Origin: Siderastrea radians
Taxonomy: Eukaryota > Cnidaria > Anthozoa > Scleractinia > Rhizangiidae
Length of the DNA stretch: 64,000 nucleotides
Assembly: GCA_964017195.1 (NCBI GenBank)
Contig: OZ024889.1
Span: 66,820,858 to 66,884,857, forward strand
Reading direction: 5' to 3'
The notes under the pieces: model-generated
Databases searched by the model: none
Seen by the model: only the letters and a program-made list of their open reading frames with translations
What the model was told of the DNA's origin: nothing
Made by a program: the position numbers and the translations under genes
Part shown: positions 45,641 through 57,300 of the stretch, piece after piece
Layout: every line of letters starts with the position of its first letter
How positions within the stretch are numbered: position 1 is the first letter of the stretch

Positions 45641-46502
45641 TAAAAATAATTAATAATTAACATTTATAAAGTGCACATTACTGAACTGTTCTTAATACAG
45701 TTTACACTATATCAGGAGTCCTTCGAAATAAATAAAATTACTAAAGCATTTAAGTAAAACAAGTTCTATTGGCAAGCAAAAGAAATGATTATTTACATGA
45801 CCATTTAAAGCTAAAAAAATAAATATTCAAAACACACTCACACCATTACCTTAGTTAAAAATGCTTAAAAATAAAACTTCAACATGCTAGAAATTTCATT
45901 GCCTACCTGGACTTTCTATCTTCTCCTCCAAGTGAGTTTCAATGAAAAGGTCAAAAATGCAACTTTTGCTGACGTGTTGCGAGATAATATCAATAGCTGT
46001 GGTCACACTACACACTTTTGCTCCAGGGGAACTTGACTTGTTGACACTTTTAACCAGGGATACTGGGAAATCATGACCAATTTTTTCCTAGGTAAATTAC
46101 CTCGAGGAAATTTCATCCTCTGGAGTTCGAAAGGGCAAAGGGAAAACTCAAGACTTTAGGTGGCTGGCCAATAGACACTCCTCAGTAACTGTGCTGATGA
46201 CAGATTCGGAATTATAATGCTGGGAAAGCAGTTTTGGAAGCTTGATTAAGATTTATTAAAGGTTTTGGCCAGGCACTTGAGTCAACCAAAGTTTGGAGCA
46301 ATCATGTGAGTGCAAATTATTTTCCTTTTTTTTTTTCAGCTTAGAATATAACCTAGCTGTAAAAAGTCCTTTTTTGTTGCATGAAAAACATTTCTTCAGA
46401 GTTTGTAATGAAACTGATGCACTCCTTTGACATAAAATTGAGAGCCCTGAGGCAGGCACATTTTTTATCAAGCCTTTAAAATGTCCCATCAAAATCTTTT
46501 TC
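43636..46502. other. Intergenic DNA between ARNT and USP3
   Basis: No gene recognised. It holds a perfect-looking hairpin at about 44660-44698 (CACACAAAAGTTG / CAACTTTTGTGTG), pyrimidine-rich low-complexity DNA around 45120-45190 and the (TAA)n tail listed separately. Confidence 0.4.
45587..45720 (-). mobile_element. (TAA)n with LINE/SINE tail remnant
   Basis: About 18 TAA units (45587-45641) next to 'aacatttataaagtgcacatt', which resembles the tail after the (TAA)n at 20821. Probably the extreme 3' end of a related minus-strand retroposon; no coding part is left. Confidence 0.55.
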
Positions 46503-46506
46503 TTAA

Positions 46507-47137
46507 GGTGGCTCCCTAGAGTTTCTACAAAAGTGACTATACGAACTGGCAAGAGTTACAAAAGAAAGCCTTGTTCTGTTGTCTTGCAATCTTTGTTCCT
46601 GAGATTTGCCAGCAAAATTACCAACACAATTACACATATTTTTCAGTTTTCGCTTCTTAGGCATAGGCCATTGTCATGGCAACAAAACATCCAAAGAATG
46701 ACGGATATTTGCCATTAATTCATCTTTATTCTTTAATATTTTGATTTTCTCTCTGTGAAATTTTTTAAACTTTCCTATCTTGTGAAAATGATTTTTACTA
46801 ACATTTTGCAGGGGAAAAAATATGGGGTCGTTCAGACGGTTTCACTATTATCACGTGATTTCTTATTTTTGACCATTTAACTGTACTGAATTGCTCAGAC
46901 AGAATTTTTCCAAAAAATAGTATGTGGAAGGTAACGTTAGTATCTCAAAGTGTGCAAATTTTTAAAAAAATACACTGAAGGAAACGCGAGAAAATTCACT
47001 GTTAACTTTGCCTTTTTTTGGCTATGCTGATGTCATAAAATTTCAGGAAAATCTCACGATTTCATGTGAGCGCACACAGATTACTACAGCTCACATCATC
47101 TGCGCGCGTGCGGTCGTAAAACTATAGGGAAGCCACC
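46507..47137. mobile_element. 631-bp TTAA element, GGTGGC ends
   Basis: Ends GGTGGCTCCCTAGAGTTT and AAACTATAGGGAAGCCACC, bordered by TTAA (46503-46506 and 47138-47141). No transposase seen. Same class as 49687, which also starts GGTG. Confidence 0.8.
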
Positions 47138-47396
47138 TTAATTAAAATAAGTCCACCAGATAATTTCTAACCCCCAAAAAGGCCTAGATCACTAATTTCA
47201 AACCCAAAAAAGGCCTTAGCACCTCCTCATCATTAACAACTGAGTATCTCACAGGCAGGAATCCAGATGCTTTCATCATTTTGGAAGGTCTATGTCTTGG
47301 TCTACAAATGAAAGGGAAAAACCTTAAGGGAGTATCCCTCGGGAGTTTAAAAGCTCATTATTTTGCCCGGAACCGCTTGTTTATGTTGTAAGTTAA

Positions 47397-47530
47397 AATG
47401 AATTTCAGGTCAAAATGATTTCAAAATAGTTCGATTTGTATTTTCCTTTGTCTCAGTTTGTGATAATGTTTATAAAACAATGGAAATACAAATCAAACTA
47501 GTTTGAAATCATTTTGACCCAAAATTCATT
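47397..47530. mobile_element. 134-bp TTAA MITE, copy B
   Basis: Same length and ends as 27788-27921, bordered by TTAA at 47393-47396 and 47531-47534. The copies differ by several substitutions in the loop and arms. Confidence 0.85.
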
Positions 47531-48025
47531 TTAACCCAAAACATTTATATAAGCACTGTCCAAAATGAAATAGGATACAAGTGCCGCCACATGAATACAA
47601 ACCATAAAACAAACTCCATAAATGACAAGAGTTGGGTACTGTTCTTGTGTTGAGATAGCCATGTTACACTATGACAACCTAAAAAAAATAAATATAAGCA
47701 TAAACATAAATATTTTGAAGCTCCTATCCGAAGAAGCTTTCATGTCAACCTGACAACATTCTGCACCATTGCAAGATTTCTAACATGGCCCATAAGAGAG
47801 GTTTCACGTGGATTTTCATGACATTAGCGCAGAAAGAAGAAAAATTAACTCCACAACCTTACCGTTTTAGGGACTGCGTCTGCAGGTTCGATCTCTCCGC
47901 GTAAGTTTCATGAATGTTGCAGGGAAACTATTTCTTCAAGCTGCTCCCCTCCACTGTGTTTACGGGAACGACCTCATAAATTTTCCGCTGGACATTGAAA
48001 AGCCTCTTATCTTACCCGTAGTATG

Positions 48026-48192
48026 ATTGGTCACAATAAGTATCAATTCATGAACAATATTACACGACAACTCATTGGTTAACTTTTTACTACGTCACGC
48101 TTTCCTTGCGCTCAACATTTCAATTAATTTGATTGGCTAAATTGAATTGGCTGTTACTCGAGTGAATTCGAAGAAAGCTTCATTCTGATTGG
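48026..48192 (-). promoter_or_regulatory. Cluster of five inverted CCAAT boxes upstream of USP3
   Basis: ATTGG occurs at 48026-48030, 48074-48078, 48132-48136, 48146-48150 and 48188-48192, all in the same orientation, 150-320 bp before the USP3 start codon. This density is well above background and suggests an NF-Y-dependent promoter. No TATA box was identified. Function is inferred. Confidence 0.5.
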
Positions 48193-48343
48193 TTCAAAAA
48201 TTAGCAACCGTTCACCAACGCGCAAAAAGACTCACTGCGCATGACGAATGGATTGCGTTAGCGCCTGGGAGAGGAGGGATCCGTAGAGAATTTGACCGAG
48301 TCGTTGTGATTTTTGAGACAGTTTCTCCCGCATTTTGTGTTTT

Positions 48344-51300
48344 ATGGAGTGCACACACGTGGGGCAAGCCGTGAAAGTCAGTCCGCAGCTTATACAGAAG
48401 ATACGCCGACAAAAAGCAACACAATGGACTTGTTCGAGTACGCTTTAGTCGAGAGGGGCGACCCTTTTCCCCATTCTGGTCTTTTGGTTTCACCATTAAC
48501 CGGTGCTTCATTAGATGCTGAGAATCCTGATTCTGTCTCTCTGCTTTAGCTTGTAGATCGACGAAGAGTCCATGGATTTGTCTGCGGTGTGGACTGATAA
48601 ACTGTGGAAGGTACATGGCAAAATGAGTGCACCATATTTGTAGAATTGTTGTTCGGGGGGGTGTTGAGACACAGGAATGCCTGCCGCGTTGTTATCCTCT
48701 CTCTGTAAATCATACTATCAATTATTCAGCTGCAGTTCATTAATCCGGCGATCGTTTTATACCAGGTACGTGAATGGTCATGCCAAGGCCCACCATGAAG
48801 ATAATCAACAGCACTCAGTTTGCCTGGATGCAAGTTTGTCAGCATTTTGGTGAGAGCATGCATGCTGATTACTTCTGAGCTTTTAGGAAGTGCTTTACTA
48901 TAAATTTCATCCATTGCTTCCGCTATCGAGAGCGTGTATTAATTTATCTCTGGATAATTTCTTTACTTTTTCACAGCTATGCTTGTGACGAGTTTGTTAT
49001 TAATGATACAAAATCGGGAGACATACAGAGAGTGCGAGAGGTAATGCTGGAACGCGAAAATAGGTGAGACATCTTCAGAAAAATAAACTCGGTAGCAACG
49101 TAACCGGCTGAATTTTAAAATAATGCTCTGTTACTGTACGTGACAAATTTCATCACGGACTATTGCGATCGAATCATTTTTAATTGTAAACAGAGGTATG
49201 TCATAACCTTTTGTTTGAAACTGTTGCCTGTTAGGGTTTTGATTTACAAATTAAAACAGTTTCCTTTGAGATTGTGTTTATATCTATTACTTATCGGCCG
49301 CCATTTTGTTTTAAGCCCATAATCCATTGCATCGCACGTGTTGATTTCGTGACGTAATGTTTTCAACGAGTGCTTTTTTCAGGTGGATATTCATTTCAAT
49401 CAAATTACACAGTTGTTGATATGGCTTAAAGAAATTACCCGTATTTGATATTGTTTGGAGGGATGAAATTTTTTTTGTCTCTTGTTGAAGGGATAATATA
49501 AATGTCACTTATATTTAGTATTACCTTAGAAAAACTTGAAAGATATGTTAGAATAAAGGGAAACCCATTGCTATGTACCTCATGGTGCTCTAGGAGCATT
49601 CCTTGTACAGCAAAAAGTACTTAGTTTTAATTTCAACACATGTTTGACCAAAAAATAGAAAAACCCCTTTGACTTAGCCTCTTTAAGGTGTTTTGATACA
49701 GTTTTTTTGGGACCATACCTCACTTTTAATTCATGTAATAATTTTGTGGTAATTTTTGAATTTGAGCGCTTTTGCGAAAATCTTAAGAACGGCTTGATGG
49801 ATTTTTTTAAAACATTAAACACGCGTGCTTGACGATGTGACCAATTTTAGTATCGAGTCTTATTAACATTGATTCACTGGAACACTTTTAGATTTAACGC
49901 TAAAAAGGACGTATGAAACGACCGAAAAGGTTGCGTTACAAATTCACAGTTGGCAAGTAAATGCTAATATATTCAAAGTAATGCGTATTTTTCATTGCTT
50001 CGTGATTTTTATCTGGTTTCTTTGTTCTTTGTTGCACTATAGATTACAACGAAAAGTAAAAATCACGGAGGAATGCTTTGCGCATTACTTTGAATATATT
50101 AGCATTTATTTGCCAAATGTGAATATGTAACGCAAGTTTTTCCGTCGGTTCATATGTCCTCTTTAACGTTAAATCTAAAAGTGTTCCAGTGAATCAATGT
50201 TAATAAGACTCGATGCTAAAATTGGACACATCGTCAAGCACGCGTGTTTAATGTTTTAAAAAAATTCATCGAGCCGTTCTTAAGATTTTCCCAAAAACGC
50301 TCAAATTCAAAAATTACCACAAAATTATTACGCGAATGATCTTAGAAAAACAATTCGTTCTCGAGATCGCGAACACCAGTTTCAACCAAAACTTTCTAGG
50401 CGTAAAATAGTAAGTAAACGACACATTTTGAAAGTATTTTCGAACCATTTCATCAAAGTATTGATTATTTTCCGGTGCATTTACTATTACTTTGCAAAAA
50501 CTTAGGTTGGAAATGTTTTTAAGATTTACTTCAAAACAAACATACAGAATTTTTTTGTTCTTGTATATTTTGTGTGCCATACACCACAGGTTAAGATGTT
50601 GGTATTTGCTTTTCAAAGTTAAATTTGGATCGTGGAAAATTTCAATTTCAGTGTTTTCAAGTTTTTTTGTTTATCGTTGTCATGGAAATATCGATTTTCA
50701 CAAAATGTAAACCACGCTAAAGTTCAATCCAAAACCAACAAGTCTTGCAAATTTCACTTTGATCTGACAAGGAGAGGACTGTCTAAGAGCCGATTCAAAA
50801 AGTTAGGTATGGTCCCAAAAAAACTGATTCGAAACACCTTAAGTGATCGGTTTCTAAGATCTTAGTTAACAAAAATCATCAACATTCAACTGGAATTAAC
50901 AGAGTACAAATGGTACCATAAGGGCATAGATGCTTTCATTTTAATTGATCTCAATAACTTACGTAATGCGGAAGTTTGGAATTGGCAGCGATCAAATGGT
51001 AAATTCTACAATGGAGTTTATTTTTATGGAAAATATCTTTCCAGGTAATAAATTTTTGCCTATTTTTTTTTTATTGACTTGCAAAAGTCACAGAAGTTAA
51101 AGTCCTCAAAAATTCTTTTCCATGCAGTAAACCTTTGTTGTTCTTGGGTGAAAAGTGCAGCGTTGTGGCTGTGGTTTTATTTCTATTCACCCAACTCACC
51201 CACTGTCATCTGTCTTTTAACTGGCTTTTTGCTGTGTGGATTTATTTTTGTTATCATTCTTACTGAGCCTTTCAGTAACATGCACATTTAAAGAATGGTT

Positions 51301-54300
51301 GCATTTTTTTCACTATTGTCAATCAATGTAGAGAAAGTGTTGGAAAACAAAGGTCACACATGTTACACCTTCATCTGCTGTAATTAGTGGATTTCAATCC
51401 ACTTCATGGACTACTATTTTTCACAGTTACCATTGAAAGTTGAGTAATATTATAATAGATGGCAGGATGCAACCAAATTGTCAGTTGGGTATTACAGTGC
51501 AGCTACTGGAACCGGGCCACTTGGAAGAAAATTGTCCAATCGCAACGCTAATTGAGAACAAAAGAATGCAACATTTTTCATAAACTGACCAAAAATGTTG
51601 AAGGATCTGGACAACAAATCTCCAAATAAATTTGAAACTGTCTCATTCTGCGGACCTCTCGGGAAATTGTTGAATTTTTTATTGGTTAGCGTCAATAATG
51701 GTTTTTTTAAAACATTTTCAAATGGTGCTGTGTTGACTCTATATGATTGAAATCTGGCGGATAGTTTTACGTGTCACATAAGCTATAAGCTTATTGTAAA
51801 TGTAAATGTTTCCAAAATGGCTTTTGCCCAGAAAATACAAGTGAGACTGAATCGAGAGGGTGGCATATACGGCAGCAGTCGCCGACGTTCCCAGCTATAA
51901 TTTACGAGATTATGTTGCAGACTTGCACCACGCTCACATAAAGGATTTGGATTTCCTTGCGGTATTGAGACCGCGGCTGCGAAAGGGCTGCAGAAGCCAG
52001 AATCCTTACATCAACGATAAGCACCTGTTGATTCAAAAAGCACTTAGTGAATAAGGAGATTTGGGAACCTCCGTTTATAATTGAACGATGAAAGGGCGCA
52101 AATGTTGATATTTCTCTTTAGATCTGTGTTTGTTTATACTTGCTGCACTGAGCGAACGTTTATGAGAATCAAGCAAGTTTGTTGAGTTACCAAATTTCAT
52201 TTCGAAAAAGGTTTGTTCTACAAACAAATTGATGCATTAGCTGTACTGCTTAAATGAAAGTATTGTTTAAGGTTTGTTAATGGGTGAAAATTTTATTATC
52301 AACTGCGAATTCCACATCTGAATGTTCTGTGCAAGATTTAGTACATTTAGGATCGAAAGCAACCAATCATAGACGTGACAGTGATGATCAGAGGTCACGG
52401 TGTCAAATTTTTTCGAACGTGCATTGTCTACCTGCTTCAATGTTATTGGTTGTTTACAAAAAACTTTGCTATCTTTTGTTTTCAATTAGCGTTGCGATTG
52501 GTCAGTTTTCTTCCAACTGGCCCGGTTGGAGTAGCCGCACTGTAAGTTCAGAGTGTATTTTTTTTTTTATTATTCAAAGGCACAGCATTGAATATTTGTA
52601 AAATGATCCTCAATATTATTTCCTGTCCTTGATTAGTGGAACAGACAGTTTCAAACTCCTAGCCTGCGTAGCAGGCGTAAACGGGGAAGGGGAGCGGGAC
52701 AAAAATGGGGTTCTGCGAGCTAGGGACAAGGGAACGCCTCGTCCGCCTCCAATTAAGTTAACTGTCAATGCAACCACCAATCAGAAACAGGCGCATGCTT
52801 TTTTGTATGACTAACTTCACACAGGAATTCAATGAAGCGTCTAAAAATAAAGTTAGGATGAGAATTCTTTTTCAAATCAAAGAGCATTTATGTAATTGAA
52901 CAACACTCAACGGCGCTTATTTTCAAAATGAGAGACACAAAGCTTTTCACAATAAAAAGATGTATTAAGATAAACTCCCCTTTGCTTCTGAAAACCAAAC
53001 GCATTCAATTTTCGCTTCTAGGAAAGGTAAGCTTATTTTAAAACACGCAAGCGAAGAGCCGCGATACATTTTGAACGGCATTAAATTGACCGAACTGCGC
53101 GTTTTTCAAAAGTTACGCAAAAGCCATAATATGAAGAAACAGGCAATTCTAAAAATAAATATTTCAATACAAATTTACAATCAAAAATGTAATTTACTTT
53201 ACCATGGATTCCCTACAAAGTCAACAGCTTGAGTGATGTCTTGCAACGGCAGATATCTCTTTAAAACAACCATCCGTTCTCAAAGAATAATTTCTTCGCT
53301 TATAGTGTTGAGCATTTCTTAGGGCTTCTTCCGATTTATAGTTCTCAAAAGGCGAGTCTTCATCCCGATAACGGGATATTTACACTGCCTTGAAATTCAC
53401 GCATGAAACGGTGCAATGCTTGTTTAAAATCTTCTCTGACAATGACAAAATCTTTTGTTTCTAGGACTTTATCCCGTTGGCAAAACCGCTAAAACATCTC
53501 TTCCCTTTAGATGAGCTCTAAACTGCCGTTTCTCGCTCTAGTTTCAAGATAATTTCGATACCAAGTTGAAATCTTCTAACAGCCCGTCCTCGTCAAATTA
53601 CGTTATTCTCGTGGGACTTGCTGTCAAAAATTAACCAATCAGAATTTTGCGGCCACTGGCGGCCGCAGAAATGAAAAAATAGGGGTCTTTGTAGCAGGCG
53701 TTCCCTCGTCCCTAGCCCCCAGTCCCCCATTTTTCTCCCGTGTCCTTGCTCCCCTTCCCCTTCCCCGTTTTCGCCTGCTACGCAGGCTACAAACTCCACT
53801 TGGAACATAGAATAAAACAGTACTGATGTGTGTTTTTGGGTGTTTTGTTTGCGTTGAATGGATCTTTTTCTCTAACTAGGAAACGCCATTTACAAGATTC
53901 CAGCTCTCCAGAAAGACAGAAGAAATCTTTGAAAGCAAATGTAAGTATAATGTGGTAAATATGAAAATGATATTAGTTAGCCCTCAGACCTCCACCACTC
54001 AGCCCACACACTTGATGCCCCATCCTAGAAGGATAAAGAATTTTCAAAGCGGCTTTTATGTGAAGAGTGCTGTCACTCATTTTTGAAATAGTTATGGGAA
54101 CGAAAAGTGTAACCAGGGAGAAAGATTTATATTCAGTAGAATGTCTTGTTTGTCCATGGAGGTAGCAGGGCCTCAGAATTGCGATAGTTGTAGTACCTTA
54201 TTAATACCTTTTGTTTTCCATGGTGTAGAATTTACAAAAAGCATGCAAAGTGGGCTGGTAAAATTTTCATGATATGTAGTGAGTGACATTCAAATCCCCT

Positions 54301-57300
54301 GTGTACAGCTGCCCGCTCTCCTTGAGAAAAATTGTAGATCTGGCAGCCTTACACATGGTACTCTCAAAAACTGAGAAATGAGCCAAGCTTCTTTCCAAGG
54401 GTAGAGTTGAAAATAAAGCCCATATGGGTAATTAAATGATTATGTAAAACAGGCATACAAACGTAGAAAATATAGATTTGTAATGTGCAGTACATTAAAG
54501 TGCCTGCGCGAGGTGGGTAAGGTGTGCTTTCAGGGCTGTTGTCATAGTTCGTACCTGCACGATGCGGGTCCTGTGACACATAACCCCAAATTTGTATGAC
54601 CTCGCTTGCCACAAGTCTTCTATAGCTCAGTGGTACAGTGATCCATCTACCTGCGCGTCCCGCGTCTAAGACGCATAAATTTGTCAAAAGACGCAAAAAT
54701 TACTTTCCAGATGCATCCCTCTGGACGCAGAATCCTCTTTCCCATAAAATGCAATCATTTCTGATGCCACTTTTCTTCTGTAGACACTGAAATACTATTA
54801 TTGTAAACCATTTACCAATCGTAAGTCATCCAAATGAGCGCTCAAACTTAACAACAAAATATATACATGTAAGCTTAACTTTTTGAAAGCAACAATTTCA
54901 TGAAGATGGATCGTCTTAAACTATCCTTTGTTTCATCAAAAAGATTGCCAAAAACATGTGCAAATGCCGCCGCACTCTTACCACGTAGTGTAGTCACTGT
55001 TTCAGCAAATGCGTCTCAGTAAAAGAAAATATTTCGTCCTAAATCAGCTTCTCACACTTCAGCATACATTTGATGAAAGAATCATGAAAGAATGACGATG
55101 TTGCTCTCACGTCGCGGAATAAATGCCAATTTTTCTCTTACAGATAGCCTTCTTTTGTGGTTGTTGTTGAAAATGCGAAAAAGAAAATGCTGCTAGTTTT
55201 CTTTTGCATTTTTGGGTGACTTCTTCTACGAGTTGTTGCGACCATTTTGATCTCAGACAAACTACCACTTTCCATATATGGAATGCTAGAAAATGTAGGC
55301 CTGCAATAGTGTACTCAGTTGGCTTCTCAGCACCCCAGTGTAGAGGTCAATTTTGCCTTTGTTGTTTCTCTTGAAAATATTTTTTTTCACTGAAAGCTGT
55401 AAAGTAAAATTGAAGATAGAGGGCTGAAAAAGGTAAAGGCTTGAACTTAGCTGTCTTTGAACTTGCTTAGGCTTTATTTTAAACATTTCTGCTCATTTAA
55501 ATCAAATTTTTGGCTCTGAGACTCACAATGGTAGGTCTGGGACTCATGCTTAACTGGCCGAGTGAGTCCCAGGACTCAGTACTTTCAATTTCTAGATGGA
55601 TCACTGGTGGTAGAGCGTTCCAACTGGTATCTGAAAGTTCATGGGTTCAATTCTCGTTGACAGCTCAGATTTTTTTTTCCGAGTAAGATTGTGACATTTA
55701 TATCTTTTTATTTATTCATTTGTTACAGCGCAATGCGTGCTACCGTTTCCACTAGACCAAGATTTTTGATGAATTTTTGACACTTTGAACAAAGGAGCCG
55801 CAACGTCAAAGTGGGCGTTGACAGTGATTGACATGTGGCGGGACGGGTAGTCTAGACTTACTTCGAGTACATTAGTTGGCCGGCATGAAGTTCCAAATAA
55901 AAGTTGAGTACGGCCAGGATGAATTGGTAAAGTTTTATACAGAAGCAGACATTGTCGATGGAATCGTACGAAATTATTCGTTTTCTTCGCTTGTGGAGGA
56001 CCTCAGATGGGCCTGCGAGGCTGTGACATCACACGTCCAACACTTTGTGAATACGATACAAAGACGAAGATGGCGGTTATGTGAATCTAAACGTGGACAA
56101 CGCCGATAACTTTCAAGAGATGTTTGTTCGAGCTCATTCGGTAGATGAAGGGATATATCGGAAAATACTTCTGAGAGTCAGTGAGCTAGATTCACCAGTT
56201 GTGTTTCAAATTTGGCGATTTATGCCACAAAACTAAACAATATCTTGTGTTGAATTATGCGTCTTTTATTCTGTTGTTGAATGTTTACATTTCTCGTGTT
56301 ATTTTGGACTTTCGCTCAACATTGTGTGATAAAATTATACATAAGGATGGCACAAAATGAAGATTTTAAAATACTTTCTTAGTGAGTTACCACCCAACTA
56401 CGAGGAATATTTTTATATCTGTTGCATGCAATGTTCTTCCAAAAGTTATTTATTGTCACGACCTGAGCCAAAAATAGAACTTCACTGGGGCGGAAATGGT
56501 CTTGTAACAAACAAGTGTACGATATGCATAATTTTGTGAATATCAACAAATCAATAACTAAAATAACTACTAGTTCTACATCAGTTGTCACGATTATTCG
56601 ATATGAGTAATATGTAGCTGATTGTTCTTCCTCTTTTCCTGTCTTTTTTTAAATTTGAACAAGTTAGCTTTTTACACGTTTGTTCAAGCGTGAAAAATGC
56701 ACGTTTTGGCAGCTCCGTACGTGCAAATTGTTGCATCAAAATCAATTTTGAGCAAAGACTGCGACACTTTTGGTCAGTTGTCAATGCTAAACCTTTTCAC
56801 CTTTTCAGATTTAAGTTTTAATTTGTATTTGTACGACGCAACAAAACGGATTCCCACGATTATGAGCGAATGAGCGAAGTGACAAACGCGAAATTTTGTC
56901 TAGACAAACTTGTACGAATAACTCAGTTATCTTATTTACGCATCTAGTTCACGTGCACTAATTTCAAACGGTTCTGATAAACTCCGCCCCTCAATCAAAA
57001 AAGTGTCAAAAAAAGTGTCAGAAAAGTGTCAAAAATCTTGGTCTAGTGGAAACGGTAGCGCGCTCCGCGCTGTAACTATATTTATGCCTGTTTCACATAA
57101 TTACATTTGTCATGTGTACAGTGCTCGAAATAAGAAAAAAATTCAGGTTGTCCTTATGGTAATTGCCGGACAACCTAGCCCCCGACTTTGGTTGCCCTGA
57201 TGAGGACTTGGTTGTCCTTAAAATGTTGTATGTTTTATCGAGATTTTTGCCTAGCAATGCTTTCTACGCTTTTATTGACTGTTAATGTTAATGAAAATAC

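Noticed and set aside
48212..48616. A 134-codon minus-strand frame
   Set aside because: Antisense of USP3 exons 1 and 2, which are supported by the ZnF-UBP motifs and splice sites on the plus strand.
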